From the NCBI GenBank assembly GCA_947498505.1, contig CANMKG010000002.1, forward strand, positions 248,001 to 312,000: a stretch of 64,000 bases of DNA, in the 5' to 3' direction. The notes under the pieces were generated by a model. The model saw nothing but the letters and a program-made list of their open reading frames with translations, was not told the origin of the DNA and made no database searches. Positions 43,435-51,905 of this stretch are shown here, one piece after another. A program made the position numbers and the translations under genes. Origin of the DNA: an uncultured Maribacter sp. GTDB lineage: Bacteria > Bacteroidota > Bacteroidia > Flavobacteriales > Flavobacteriaceae. Numbering within the stretch: position 1 is the stretch's first letter; the number at the start of each line of letters is the position of its first letter.

Positions 43435-45003
43435 TTAAAATACTTCAAATTCCTTTGAATATGGGGTTTTAAGAGATAAGTTTTTTTGTTTGCGTATTTC
43501 CTCAATTACTTTAATTATCGTTTTGTTTTTAATAATGTTAATACCCATTTCTATATCATCAGCAAAAACACGGTCCTTTTTGGCAAATGGAACTTTTGTT
43601 CTCAGGTATTTATGAATTTCATCTAATAAAATACCTGATTTCATTGGCTTTCTAAATTCAAAAGCTTGAGCAGCGGTTAGCAGTTCTATGGCTAGAATTT
43701 TTTCAACATTTTTAATTACTTGTAGTGCTTTTCTACCACCAATAGACCCCATACTAACATGGTCTTCTTGGCCCAATGAGGTTGGAATGCTATCGGCACT
43801 GGAAGGGAAACAAAGACCTTTATTTTCACTGGCTAAAGCGGCTGTGGTATATTGTAAAATCATATAACCAGAATTAATGCCAGTATCGTGCATTAATAAT
43901 TTTGGAACACCAGGACTGTTCCCTTCGAGTGCAAGGTAAATACGACGGTCTGAAATATTACCTATTTCGGAAGCAGATAAGCAGGCATAGTCTAAAGCCA
44001 TTGCTAATGGTTGCCCGTGAAAATTTCCACCACTTATGGTTAAGTCTTCATTAATAATTACTGGATTATCGGTAACTGAATTTAGTTCAACCTCTAATAA
44101 TTCTTTTAGATGTAACCAAGCATTTCTAGATGCCCCGTGAACCTGAGGAATGCAACGTAATGAGTAAGGGTCTTGTACACGTTCACAATCTATATGGTCT
44201 TCCATAATTTCGGAACCCTGTAGCAACATATTTATTCTGGATGCAACATGTATATTTCCTTTAAAAGGACGCAGCTCATGCAATGTTTTGTGGAAAGGTT
44301 TAATAGAGCCTTGTAGTCCTTCAATCATCATTGCTCCAATAATATCGGCCTGCGATAAACAGCTATGTAATTCTTCAACAACTTTTACTGCATGAGCGGC
44401 TATGAATTGCGTACCATTTATGAGTGCTAAACCTTCTTTTGGACCAAGAACTAAGGGTTTAATATTTTGACTTTTATAAAGTTCGGAGGTAGTAATAATT
44501 TGATCTTTGTACGTTACTTTTCCTAAACCAATAAGTGGTAAGAATAAATGGGATAAAGGGGCTAAATCACCAGAAGCGCCAACGGAACCCTGCTCGGGAA
44601 CTATAGGGGTAACATTGTTTTCTATGAACCATAAGATGCGATCTAGTGTTGATTCGGCTATTCCCGAATAGCCTTTAGCCAAGGAATGTACTTTTAAAAT
44701 TAGCATTAGTTTGACCGTTTCTTTATGAATAGGTTTTCCAACGCCAACGCTATGACTTTTAAGGATGTTTGTTTGTAAAATTTGAGTTTCTTCTTTGGAA
44801 ATTTTGGTTGTACATAAAGGTCCAAATCCAGTATTAATACCATATACCGCCTCACCTTTAGCAACAATTTTTTCAATAGTTTTGGCGCTTTCTTTTATTT
44901 GCAACCTACTATCCTTATCAATTACTGCATGTAATTTGCCTCTGGCTATTGCAAGAGCTTTTCCTGCGGTTAAATATTCTTTTCCATATAAGAAGGTTGA
45001 CAT
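43435..45003 (-). CDS. hutH: Histidine ammonia-lyase HutH
   Basis: First step of histidine degradation: L-histidine to urocanate and ammonia. The 522 residues contain the A143-S144-G145 tripeptide (GSVGASGDLAPLSH) that cyclises to the MIO prosthetic group, NTGFGPLCT near the N-terminus and NGTQFIAAHAV. Family features at the C-terminus (SADSIPTSLGQEDHVSMG) are present. It is the first gene of the minus-strand hut operon and is divergent from a LysR gene 78 bases away, which is the likely regulator. Confidence 0.95.
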   Translation of the reverse strand: MSTFLYGKEYLTAGKALAIARGKLHAVIDKDSRLQIKESAKTIEKIVAKGEAVYGINTGFGPLCTTKISKEETQILQTNILKSHSVGVGKPIHKETVKLMLILKVHSLAKGYSGIAESTLDRILWFIENNVTPIVPEQGSVGASGDLAPLSHLFLPLIGLGKVTYKDQIITTSELYKSQNIKPLVLGPKEGLALINGTQFIAAHAVKVVEELHSCLSQADIIGAMMIEGLQGSIKPFHKTLHELRPFKGNIHVASRINMLLQGSEIMEDHIDCERVQDPYSLRCIPQVHGASRNAWLHLKELLEVELNSVTDNPVIINEDLTISGGNFHGQPLAMALDYACLSASEIGNISDRRIYLALEGNSPGVPKLLMHDTGINSGYMILQYTTAALASENKGLCFPSSADSIPTSLGQEDHVSMGSIGGRKALQVIKNVEKILAIELLTAAQAFEFRKPMKSGILLDEIHKYLRTKVPFAKKDRVFADDIEMGINIIKNKTIIKVIEEIRKQKNLSLKTPYSKEFEVF

Positions 45004-45081
45004 ATTATCTTTTTTAGGTATTCAAAATTATTGATTATTTTTAATAACTATAAATACCAATATTGTCATTAATTAATAACT
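45004..45081. promoter_or_regulatory. Divergent hutH/LysR promoter region
   Basis: A 78-base gap. A minus-strand -7 element TAATTTTG (plus-strand CAAAATTA, 45023-45030) is an exact consensus match for hutH. The 11-base word TTAATAACTAT occurs at 45041-45051 and again at 45073-45083, 32 bases apart (about three helical turns), as expected for paired LysR half-sites, although no classic T-N11-A palindrome was seen with confidence. Confidence 0.5.
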
Positions 45082-45972
45082 ATGAGTTATCAATTAGAAC
45101 TTCGTCATTTCAAATATTTTTTAGCGGTAGCGGAAGAATTACATTACCGAAAAGCTGCTGAACGACTATTTATTTCGCAACCTGGTTTGAGCAGGCAAAT
45201 AAAACAGATGGAAGAAATTCTGGAAGTGTCTTTGTTTACTAGAACAAAAAAAAAGGTAGAACTAACGCAAGCAGGTAGTTATTTAAAAGGCGAAATAGAG
45301 TTTTTACTAAATCACTTAACATTAACTCAAAAACAATTAAAGTTAATTGACCAAGGCAATTTTGGTGAAGTACGAATAGGTTTTTTAGGGTCAGCAATGC
45401 AAAATGTTATTCCAGATTTGTTGTTGAAGCTAAAAGTAACTCGACCAGATTTAAAAACTAGTTTAGATGAAATGCCAAATAAAACTCAAGTGGATGCTAT
45501 TTTAAAAGATAAACTAGATTTGGGTTTTGTGCGTTTGGCAAGAGTTCCTAAAGGTTTGAAAATTCAATCCGTTTTTGAAGATACCTTTTCGTTAGTATTA
45601 CCTAAAAATCATGATGTAAGTAGTGAGAATTTTAAAAGTATTGCAATGTTGGCTAAGGAAGAATTTATTCTTTTTTCAGCAGAATATAGCCCTTTGTATT
45701 ACGATACTGTAATGAGCATTTGTGAAGATGGAGGTTTTTCGCCGGTGATATCTCATAAATCTGTTCATGCGCAGACCATTTTTAAATTGGTTGAAAATCA
45801 TTTGGGTATTGCCATTGTACCAACAGCCCTACAATATGGTTTTCAGATGAATGTAAAATTTATTGAGCTTAAAAAAATTCCGCAACGTGCTGTTCTTTCT
45901 GTGATTTGGAAAGAAGATAATAGGAATCCCGCTTTAGAATACTGTAAAAATTTGCTGTTGAATCCAAGTTGA
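45082..45972 (+). CDS. LysR-family transcription regulator, likely hut regulator
   Basis: LysR regulator of 296 residues. The N-terminal winged helix (about 5-65) has ELRHFKYFLAVAEELHYRKAAERLFISQPGLSRQIKQME. The effector-binding domain follows from about 90 to 290, with GEVRIGFLGSA and LGFVRLARVP. The gene is divergent from hutH and separated from it by 78 bases, so regulation of hut, probably with urocanate or a related compound as the effector, is a reasonable inference. In most characterised bacteria hut is controlled by HutC (GntR) or HutP, so this would be a different solution. Function in an unrelated pathway cannot be excluded. Confidence 0.88.
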   Translation: MSYQLELRHFKYFLAVAEELHYRKAAERLFISQPGLSRQIKQMEEILEVSLFTRTKKKVELTQAGSYLKGEIEFLLNHLTLTQKQLKLIDQGNFGEVRIGFLGSAMQNVIPDLLLKLKVTRPDLKTSLDEMPNKTQVDAILKDKLDLGFVRLARVPKGLKIQSVFEDTFSLVLPKNHDVSSENFKSIAMLAKEEFILFSAEYSPLYYDTVMSICEDGGFSPVISHKSVHAQTIFKLVENHLGIAIVPTALQYGFQMNVKFIELKKIPQRAVLSVIWKEDNRNPALEYCKNLLLNPS

Positions 45973-45980
45973 TTTAATAG

Positions 45981-45988
45981 TACATTTG
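45981..45988 (+). promoter_or_regulatory. -7 promoter element of the nitroreductase gene
   Basis: TACATTTG matches TAnnTTTG exactly, with a TTG at 45958-45960 twenty bases upstream as the -33 element. The expected transcription start is near 45994, so the downstream ATG at 46007 is favoured over the TTG at 45986. Confidence 0.55.
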
Positions 45989-46006
45989 AAAATAAACAAG
46001 CGGACT

Positions 46007-46558
46007 ATGATTTTTGATTTAATAAAAAACCGGCGTTCAGTTTTTCCTGCGCAGTATATTGATAAGCCTATAGCAAAGGAAGACATCTTAAAAGTATTGG
46101 AAGCAGCAAACTGGGCACCTACGCATAAAAAGACAGAACCTTGGAGGTTTAAAGTATTACAAGGGTCTTCACAAGAAAAATTAGGAACTTTTTTAAGCAA
46201 AAAATATGTTGAGGTTACCGAAAAACCAAAACAAATAAAAATTAAAAAACTTCAAACAAATCCTATAGTGGCAGGCGCTGTAATTGCGATATGTATGCAG
46301 AGAGATTCTAAAGAAAGCATACCAGAGTGGGAAGAGGTTGCCGCCGTAGCAATGGCAGTACAAAATATGTGGTTATGTTGTACTGCACTTAATATTGGGT
46401 GTTATTGGAGTTCACCTGGACTCATAAAACATATGGGCGATTTTTTTAATTTAAATGAAGGTGAACGTTGTCTTGGTTTTTTTTATATGGGATATTATGA
46501 GGGTGATTTACCAGAGGTGAATAGAAACCCAATTGAAGATAAAATTGTTTGGCTCTAA
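46007..46558 (+). CDS. Nitroreductase-family FMN oxidoreductase
   Basis: FMN-dependent NAD(P)H oxidoreductase of 183 residues. The N-terminal FMN-binding block KNRRSVFPAQYIDKPI and ANWAPTHKKTEPWRFKVL, and the mid-protein AVQNMWLCCTALNIGCYW with a C-terminal LGFFYMGYYEG, match the nitroreductase fold (YdjA-like small type). The ATG at 46007 is chosen; the longer frame starts with TTG overlapping the promoter. Physiological substrate unknown. It converges on the serine hydrolase gene with 2 bases between. Confidence 0.85.
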   Translation: MIFDLIKNRRSVFPAQYIDKPIAKEDILKVLEAANWAPTHKKTEPWRFKVLQGSSQEKLGTFLSKKYVEVTEKPKQIKIKKLQTNPIVAGAVIAICMQRDSKESIPEWEEVAAVAMAVQNMWLCCTALNIGCYWSSPGLIKHMGDFFNLNEGERCLGFFYMGYYEGDLPEVNRNPIEDKIVWL

Positions 46559-46560
46559 AA

Positions 46561-47880
46561 TTATTCTTCTTTAGTATATGCATAAGTTGCACCGCCTTGT
46601 TTTAGAATCATTTGGTTTTTATCTGGAGTAAATTCTAGATGAATTCCAGAATTCGAATATTCAAAAATGTGGGTATCTGTGGCAGTTAAGATAAGCGAAC
46701 TTTGCCCTGTAGCCTGAGCAATAAGTTCAGTGTCTTTTTTAGAAATAGTAATGTTCAGCGGCAACTGCGTGCTTTTGTAAACTCCCAAGTATTTGTCTAA
46801 ATCACTTGAACTGAGTTGAATGGTTTTAAAAGAAGGAATTACAAATTCCTTATTGTAATAGGAATTGAATAAAGCATCTAAAACTAGCTTGAGTGGATAA
46901 TTACCTCCATTTGAAGTTGTGGATATCGCTAATTTGTCCTCTAAAAAATAATGAGCTAAGGACGTAAAATTGTCTATTCGACCATCATGACCATAACCTT
47001 CTTTAGAATTGTACGGTGATTTAAATATACCTAGTCCAAGTCCGTCTGTAATTGTTGTCATTTTACTTAGACTTCTTGGTGATATAATTTTATGATTAAA
47101 AAGTGCTGAGAAAAATGTATTCAAATCTTCCGGAGTTGAAATTATGAAGCCTGCACCCTGTGGAATGGACATGTGTGATTCTTTACTAGGGTACCACTTA
47201 TTCATATACGTATAGGAATGGCACTCATTGCTCGTTGAATTTATTTTACCTCCAACATGAGTATTTTTTAAACCAATAGGATCAGTAATATTCTCTTTCA
47301 AAAGTGTATCATAGGAAGTATTATAAATGTCTTCTAAGATAAAAGTTAGGAGTACGTAATTAGAGTTACTATAGGAGGTTTTGGTGTTTGCCTCAAAAAC
47401 TACATCTTTTTCAGTAATAATTTTTAAGAGCTCTTTTCTACTTTTAGGAAGGTGATTATAAAAACCAAATTTGGGGTCATTAGTAAAATTGTAAATACCA
47501 CTTCTGTGATTTAATAAATTTTCAATCGTAATATTTTCAGAATTATTTACTTCGGGAAAATAGGTTTCAAGAGGAGTTGATAGTTTTAATTTTCCTTCTT
47601 CAATGGCTTTTAAAATTAACGTAGCTGTAAAGGTTTTGGATATTGACCCTATACGATACTTTGTTAAGGTATTGGACTTTATTTTGTTTTCTACATCAGC
47701 GTAGCCTACAGCTCTAGAATAAAGTACTTTGCCGTTTTCAGAAATTGAAACACTACCGATAAATTTATTTTTCTCTTCTAAAATGGTAAATAAACTATCA
47801 AGTTTTTGAGTATTAAGTTGTTGTCCAAAAGTAATTGTAGATAGTAATATGAAGGCGTAAAGTGTAAGTTGTTTTTTCAT
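46561..47880 (-). CDS. Serine hydrolase of the class C beta-lactamase/DD-peptidase type
   Basis: Secreted protein of 439 residues with a Sec signal peptide (ending about FGQ, residue 20). The catalytic motifs are S-x-x-K in RIGSISKTFTAT and Y-x-N in SYSNSNYVLL; the third motif appears as GYGHDG, replacing K-T-G with H-x-G as often in this family. A C-terminal domain of about 90 residues (from about 345) follows. Such proteins include esterases, D-aminopeptidases and penicillin-binding-like enzymes, so beta-lactam resistance should not be assumed. It precedes the DUF456 gene's start by converging layout on the same strand (8-base gap), so both may be in one transcript. Confidence 0.85.
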   Translation of the reverse strand: MKKQLTLYAFILLSTITFGQQLNTQKLDSLFTILEEKNKFIGSVSISENGKVLYSRAVGYADVENKIKSNTLTKYRIGSISKTFTATLILKAIEEGKLKLSTPLETYFPEVNNSENITIENLLNHRSGIYNFTNDPKFGFYNHLPKSRKELLKIITEKDVVFEANTKTSYSNSNYVLLTFILEDIYNTSYDTLLKENITDPIGLKNTHVGGKINSTSNECHSYTYMNKWYPSKESHMSIPQGAGFIISTPEDLNTFFSALFNHKIISPRSLSKMTTITDGLGLGIFKSPYNSKEGYGHDGRIDNFTSLAHYFLEDKLAISTTSNGGNYPLKLVLDALFNSYYNKEFVIPSFKTIQLSSSDLDKYLGVYKSTQLPLNITISKKDTELIAQATGQSSLILTATDTHIFEYSNSGIHLEFTPDKNQMILKQGGATYAYTKEE

Positions 47881-47888
47881 GAATGCGT

Positions 47889-48404
47889 TTAATTAAAATA
47901 TGGAAAGAGTTCGCTTTTAAACTCCCACGCTTTGGAAATAAATAACCCTATAAAAATTATGGTTACCAGAAATTTTAAAAAAGTACCTGTTAAAAAACCG
48001 AGAAATGATCCAAAAGCAGCTTTTAAGGCCGTTTTTTGGTCCGCTTTATTAATTAATTCACCAACCAATGCACCAATAAAAGGCCAAATTATAATTCCGA
48101 AAATTCCTAGAACAGGAAAAAAAATGGCAACTAATAAACCAGCAGTAGTTCCAAGCATTCCTGCTTTACTTCCTCCAAACTTTTTGGTTCCCATGACCGG
48201 AATAATATAATCTAAGGCAAAAACAAGAAGCGCAACACCCAAAGTAACTCCTAAAAATATCCAATCATTTGGGATTGCTTTGGTAAGGTATAGTAGAAGT
48301 AGACCTAACCAACTCATCATTGGGCCAGGAAGTACAGGAATAAAACTACCTAAAATACCAATAAGCATTAAAATAAAGCCAAAAAGCACTAAAGCAATAT
48401 CCAT
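47889..48404 (-). CDS. DUF456 membrane protein
   Basis: Inner-membrane protein of 171 residues with about four to five hydrophobic segments. The N-terminal GILGSFIPVLPGPMMSWLG and internal ALDYIIPVMGTKKFGGSKAG and FGIIIWPFIGALVGELI are typical of DUF456. No catalytic motif; function of the family unknown. It lies divergent from the blaI-type gene across 136 bases that hold the operator array at 48477-48536. Confidence 0.85.
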   Translation of the reverse strand: MDIALVLFGFILMLIGILGSFIPVLPGPMMSWLGLLLLYLTKAIPNDWIFLGVTLGVALLVFALDYIIPVMGTKKFGGSKAGMLGTTAGLLVAIFFPVLGIFGIIIWPFIGALVGELINKADQKTALKAAFGSFLGFLTGTFLKFLVTIIFIGLFISKAWEFKSELFPYFN

Positions 48405-48476
48405 TTGTAATATAGTTTTCTTGTAGGTCGCTGGGGATAAATATTTGTTACAAAAAACATTGAAATTTGATTTACT

Positions 48477-48536
48477 AACTAAAAAATTAGTTCAAACTAA
48501 ATTTTTAGTTATATTTGTTAAACTAAAACTTTAGTT
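48477..48536 (+). promoter_or_regulatory. Three perfect AACTAA-N4-TTAGTT operators and promoter of the blaI-type operon
   Basis: Identical palindromes at 48477-48492, 48495-48510 and 48521-48536, with centres 18 and 26 bases apart. A perfect -7 element TATATTTG at 48510-48517 lies between operators two and three, and operator three ends 4 bases before the ATG. Bound repressor would cover promoter and start. The blaI-type product is the expected ligand, by autoregulation. Confidence 0.85.
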
Positions 48537-48540
48537 GATT

Positions 48541-48903
48541 ATGAAACAACTCACAAAAGCAGAAGAAGAGGTAATGCAAATTTTATGGCAATTAGAACGT
48601 GGTAACGTTGCCTCTATAATAAATGAATTACCCGAACCCAAACCTGCGTACAATACAGTATCTACCATTGTTAGAATTTTGGAAAGTAAAGGATTTGTTG
48701 ACCACGAGCAAAAAGGAAAAGGGTATGTTTATTTTCCAGTGGTAACAAAATCAGAATACAGTAATCAATCTATTAACAAGTTAGTAAATGGATATTTTCA
48801 AGGCTCCTTTAAAAGTATGGTGTCATTTTTTATGAAGAAAAATGATATGAATCTTTCTGAACTGGAAGCCATTTTAAAAGATATTAAAACGGAAGAAGAA
48901 TGA
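48541..48903 (+). CDS. BlaI/MecI-family repressor
   Basis: Winged-helix repressor of 120 residues: LTKAEEEVMQILWQLE, then PAYNTVSTIVRILESKGFV as the recognition part, and a C-terminal dimerisation region. The start is ATG 48541; the longer frame begins with TTG inside operator three. Its stop overlaps the next start (ATGA), so it is translationally coupled to the M56 gene. In the BlaI/BlaR1 system the repressor is inactivated by the membrane partner on sensing a signal; here no beta-lactam sensor domain accompanies it, so the signal is different. Confidence 0.92.
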   Translation: MKQLTKAEEEVMQILWQLERGNVASIINELPEPKPAYNTVSTIVRILESKGFVDHEQKGKGYVYFPVVTKSEYSNQSINKLVNGYFQGSFKSMVSFFMKKNDMNLSELEAILKDIKTEEE

Positions 48904-50708
48904 TACAGTATATTATAGAGAGTATTGCTTTTCAGTTTGTGTTTATTGTAACCTACGATGTTTTTTTACGAAGGGAGACTTTTTTTCAATGGAATAGAGT
49001 TTATCTTATTGGGTCTTATATTATTTCGTTAGTGCTGCCTGCAATAAAAATAGGAGCATTCAGCACCGCATTACCAGATGATTTTATAGCTTATCCGGAG
49101 TATTTGTGGCACAGTAATATGCCAGAAATTTTAGTAGCAAATTCACAACCCAATTGGTTTGCGACAATACCTTTAGAACAAAAAGTACTCTATGGTGGTA
49201 TACTTGTAACGTTTGTTATTTTCATGTACAAACTAAACCAAATTAGAACATTGAGAAAAAAGGGAGAAGTGCATTACTTTGAAAAATATACAAGAGTAAT
49301 TATATCTAAAAGTGCAACTGCTTTTTCGTTTTTTAAAACCATTTTTTTGGGTGACCAAATACGTGAAGAGCATCATGAAAGTATCATAAAGCATGAATTG
49401 GTACATATTACTCAAAAACACACTTACGATTTACTTTTTTTTGAGTTAATGCGGATAATAAATTGGTTTAATCCGTTGGTGTATGTATATCAAAAAAGAA
49501 TATCAGAATTGCATGAGTTTATAGCCGATTCAAAGGTGGAGCAAACTCATAAAAAAGAGCAATATCAGTTATTGCTATCACAAGTATTTCAGACTGAGAA
49601 TATTTCATTCATAAATCATTTTTTTAAATCATCAATAATCAAAAAACGAATAGTCATGTTACAAAAACAAAAATCAAAGCAGCGTTATCGTCTAAAGTAT
49701 TTAGTATTAATTCCGCTAATTGTTTCAATGTTGTTTTATACATCTTCAGCAAAAAGTGAAGAAGCAAAAACTAACTATGAATCTAGTAATCCAGAGGATA
49801 AAGTTTTAATTGCTAAGATTAACAAAGAAATTGACAAAGATGTGATTAGGTTAGGTTCTCTAGAAAAAGTTTTTGAAGGTCTTTCAGATAAATTAAACAA
49901 AGAAAAGGATACTTATATCAGTTCTAAAAACGAATATTTTAAGATAAGGTTAGTTCAGAACAGAATGTTCAAAAACCAAAATGTTAAGTATAGAGATTAT
50001 TTAACGTCAAATCATTCAGCAAGGGATCAGGTATTACCTAGTAACGAGGAATATGAAAATTACTTGAATAGAAAAAAGACTTCTCATGTTTTTGATGAAA
50101 GTAAACTCCAACAAAAGAAACCCACTGTGCCCTTTGGAATGGTAGATAAGGTTCCTGTTTTTCCCGGTTGTGAAAATGAGGAAAATAGAAGGGCTTGTTT
50201 TAATAAAATGATGCAAAAACATATTCGCAAAAACTTCAGATATCCTCTAAAAGCTCAAGAGTTAGGCATTCAGGGAAGAGTTAATTTAATTTTTACCATT
50301 TTAGAAAACGGAAAAATTGCTGATTTAAGAATGCGAGGACCTCATAAGTTACTGGAAGATGAGGCAGAACGTATTATATCTAAATTGCCTAAAATGAAAC
50401 CAGGAATGCATAAGGGAGAAAATGTAAATGTACCTTTTTCAATACCAATTACTTTTAAGTTGGGCTCAGATGATGTAGCAAACCAAGAACCTAAAGGGAT
50501 TAGCATTTCTAACAATACATTAAATCTAAAAATAGAAGATTACCCTTTAATTATGTTAGAAGGCAAAGAAATTTCTAAAGAAGAAATGGAAGAAGTTGAT
50601 ACTTCTAAAATAGAATCAATAAATGTATTGAAAAATGAAAAGGCTACTGAAAAGTATGGTGCTAAAGGGAAGAAAGGTGTTATTCAAATTACATTGAAAA
50701 AAGAGTAA
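48900..50708 (+). CDS. BlaR1-like M56 metallopeptidase with TonB C-terminal and plug-like tail
   Basis: Membrane protein of 602 residues. The N-terminal part has several transmembrane helices and the zinc protease site KHELVHITQKHTYD (H165-E166-x-x-H169). A fourth or fifth helix (about 265-282) is followed by a coiled region, then a TonB C-terminal type domain (about 440-525: LGIQGRVNLIFTILENGKI, PITFKL). The tail (about 555-602: DTSKIESINVLKNEKATEKYGAKGKKGVIQITL) is like the plug domain of TonB-dependent receptors. M56 proteins cleave repressors of BlaI type after sensing; this architecture is a Bacteroidota variation without a penicillin-binding sensor. The signal is unknown. Confidence 0.87.
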   Translation: MIQYIIESIAFQFVFIVTYDVFLRRETFFQWNRVYLIGSYIISLVLPAIKIGAFSTALPDDFIAYPEYLWHSNMPEILVANSQPNWFATIPLEQKVLYGGILVTFVIFMYKLNQIRTLRKKGEVHYFEKYTRVIISKSATAFSFFKTIFLGDQIREEHHESIIKHELVHITQKHTYDLLFFELMRIINWFNPLVYVYQKRISELHEFIADSKVEQTHKKEQYQLLLSQVFQTENISFINHFFKSSIIKKRIVMLQKQKSKQRYRLKYLVLIPLIVSMLFYTSSAKSEEAKTNYESSNPEDKVLIAKINKEIDKDVIRLGSLEKVFEGLSDKLNKEKDTYISSKNEYFKIRLVQNRMFKNQNVKYRDYLTSNHSARDQVLPSNEEYENYLNRKKTSHVFDESKLQQKKPTVPFGMVDKVPVFPGCENEENRRACFNKMMQKHIRKNFRYPLKAQELGIQGRVNLIFTILENGKIADLRMRGPHKLLEDEAERIISKLPKMKPGMHKGENVNVPFSIPITFKLGSDDVANQEPKGISISNNTLNLKIEDYPLIMLEGKEISKEEMEEVDTSKIESINVLKNEKATEKYGAKGKKGVIQITLKKE

Positions 50709-50732
50709 TAAAATAGTTGTTAATATCTTTAT

Positions 50733-50770
50733 AAAGTCCGAAGTAACATTTTGCTTCGGACTTTGTTTTT
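50733..50770 (+). terminator. Rho-independent terminator
   Basis: Perfect 11-bp stem AAAGTCCGAAG / CTTCGGACTTT with a ten-base loop followed by GTTTTTG, 25 bases after the M56 stop codon. Confidence 0.85.
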
Positions 50771-50866
50771 GCATTCTTTCTATATTACCTTAAATAGGAT
50801 AGTAAAATTATTTTATCCAAAACTAAAGTCCCTAAAATATTGTAATTTTCCCCAAAGAACAATAGA

Positions 50867-51343
50867 ATGAAAAAACTTTGGATACTTATAGTTGCTAGCG
50901 TTATGGCTTCTTGCAACCTCTTTGTTTCCAAAGAAAAAAAAACGGAGCAACTAGTTAATCAAGAATTACAGCACATAGATTGGGAGACAGTTGATGAATA
51001 CCCTTTATTTTACTCCTGTGACGAAACGGCTTCTAAAAGCGATCAAAAATCGTGTTTTGAAAACGAACTAATACATCATTTAACAGCTACTTTAAAGCAG
51101 TTTGAATATACGGTTAATCCAGATATTGACTCCAAAATATATGTGGTCTTCTTAATTGATAAGAAGGGAAAAATAACGGTAATTGATATTGAGAAGGATA
51201 AAAGTATTGGAGATCAAATGCCAGAATTTGATGGTATTATTCGGCAAAGTTTAAAAAATCTTCCTGAAATTGCACCTGCATTAAAAAGAGGTATTCCTGT
51301 TGATGCTAAATTTGGAATACCAATAGTATTAAATACAAAGTAA
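50867..51343 (+). CDS. Small lipoprotein with TonB C-terminal-like region
   Basis: Protein of 158 residues. A lipoprotein signal (MASC, C16) is followed by a helical stretch and a domain (about 55-158) with VNPDIDSKIYVVFLIDKKGKITV and PVDAKFGIPIVL, similar to the TonB_C-like segment of the preceding M56 protein. Downstream of a terminator, so it is a separate transcript. A near -7 word TAATTTTC sits at 50843-50850. Function unknown; the shared domain suggests an ancient duplication with the M56 tail. Confidence 0.65.
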   Translation: MKKLWILIVASVMASCNLFVSKEKKTEQLVNQELQHIDWETVDEYPLFYSCDETASKSDQKSCFENELIHHLTATLKQFEYTVNPDIDSKIYVVFLIDKKGKITVIDIEKDKSIGDQMPEFDGIIRQSLKNLPEIAPALKRGIPVDAKFGIPIVLNTK

Positions 51344-51347
51344 TAAT

Positions 51348-51905
51348 TTGGCTGCTGAAAAAATAATTTTAGGAATAGACCCTGGTACCACTATAATGGG
51401 ATTTGGCATTATTAAGGTGGTGAACAAAAAAATGGAGTTTGTTCAAATGAACGAACTTTTGCTCCAAAAATACAACGACCCTTACACCAAACTAAAATTG
51501 ATTTTTGAACGAACCATTGAGTTGATAGACACTTATCATCCAGACGAAATTGCTATTGAAGCTCCCTTTTTTGGAAAAAATGTTCAGTCTATGTTAAAGC
51601 TTGGAAGAGCACAAGGTGTTGCTATGGCAGCGGGATTGTCGCGTCAAATTCCGATTACGGAGTATTTACCAAAAAAAATTAAAATGGCAATTACTGGTAA
51701 TGGTAATGCCAGTAAAGAACAGGTAGCAAAAATGCTACAAGGAGTTTTAGGGATAAAAACACTACCTAAAAATTTAGATAGTACAGATGGTCTGGCAGCA
51801 GCAGTATGTCATTTTTATAATGAGGGTAGAATAGATGTTGGTAAAAGTTACTCGGGGTGGGCTTCTTTTATAAAACAAAACCCAGATAAGCTCAATAAAA
51901 AATGA
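51348..51905 (+). CDS. ruvC: Holliday junction resolvase RuvC
   Basis: RNase-H-fold nuclease of 185 residues. ILGIDPGTTIMGFG contains catalytic D11, IAIEAPFFGKNVQ contains E71, and LDSTDGLAAAVCHF holds the C-terminal aspartates. The start is TTG 51348; no in-frame ATG occurs before the active-site aspartate, and this placement gives the usual N-terminus. Four bases after the lipoprotein stop, and overlapping hemW by ATGA. Resolves Holliday junctions as a dimer with RuvAB. Confidence 0.93.
   Translation: MAAEKIILGIDPGTTIMGFGIIKVVNKKMEFVQMNELLLQKYNDPYTKLKLIFERTIELIDTYHPDEIAIEAPFFGKNVQSMLKLGRAQGVAMAAGLSRQIPITEYLPKKIKMAITGNGNASKEQVAKMLQGVLGIKTLPKNLDSTDGLAAAVCHFYNEGRIDVGKSYSGWASFIKQNPDKLNKK

Noticed and set aside
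46561-47880. Beta-lactamase resistance gene
   Set aside because: Only the general serine-hydrolase motifs are present, the K-T-G box is replaced, and family members are mostly esterases or peptidases. The nearby BlaI/M56 pair has no beta-lactam sensor domain.
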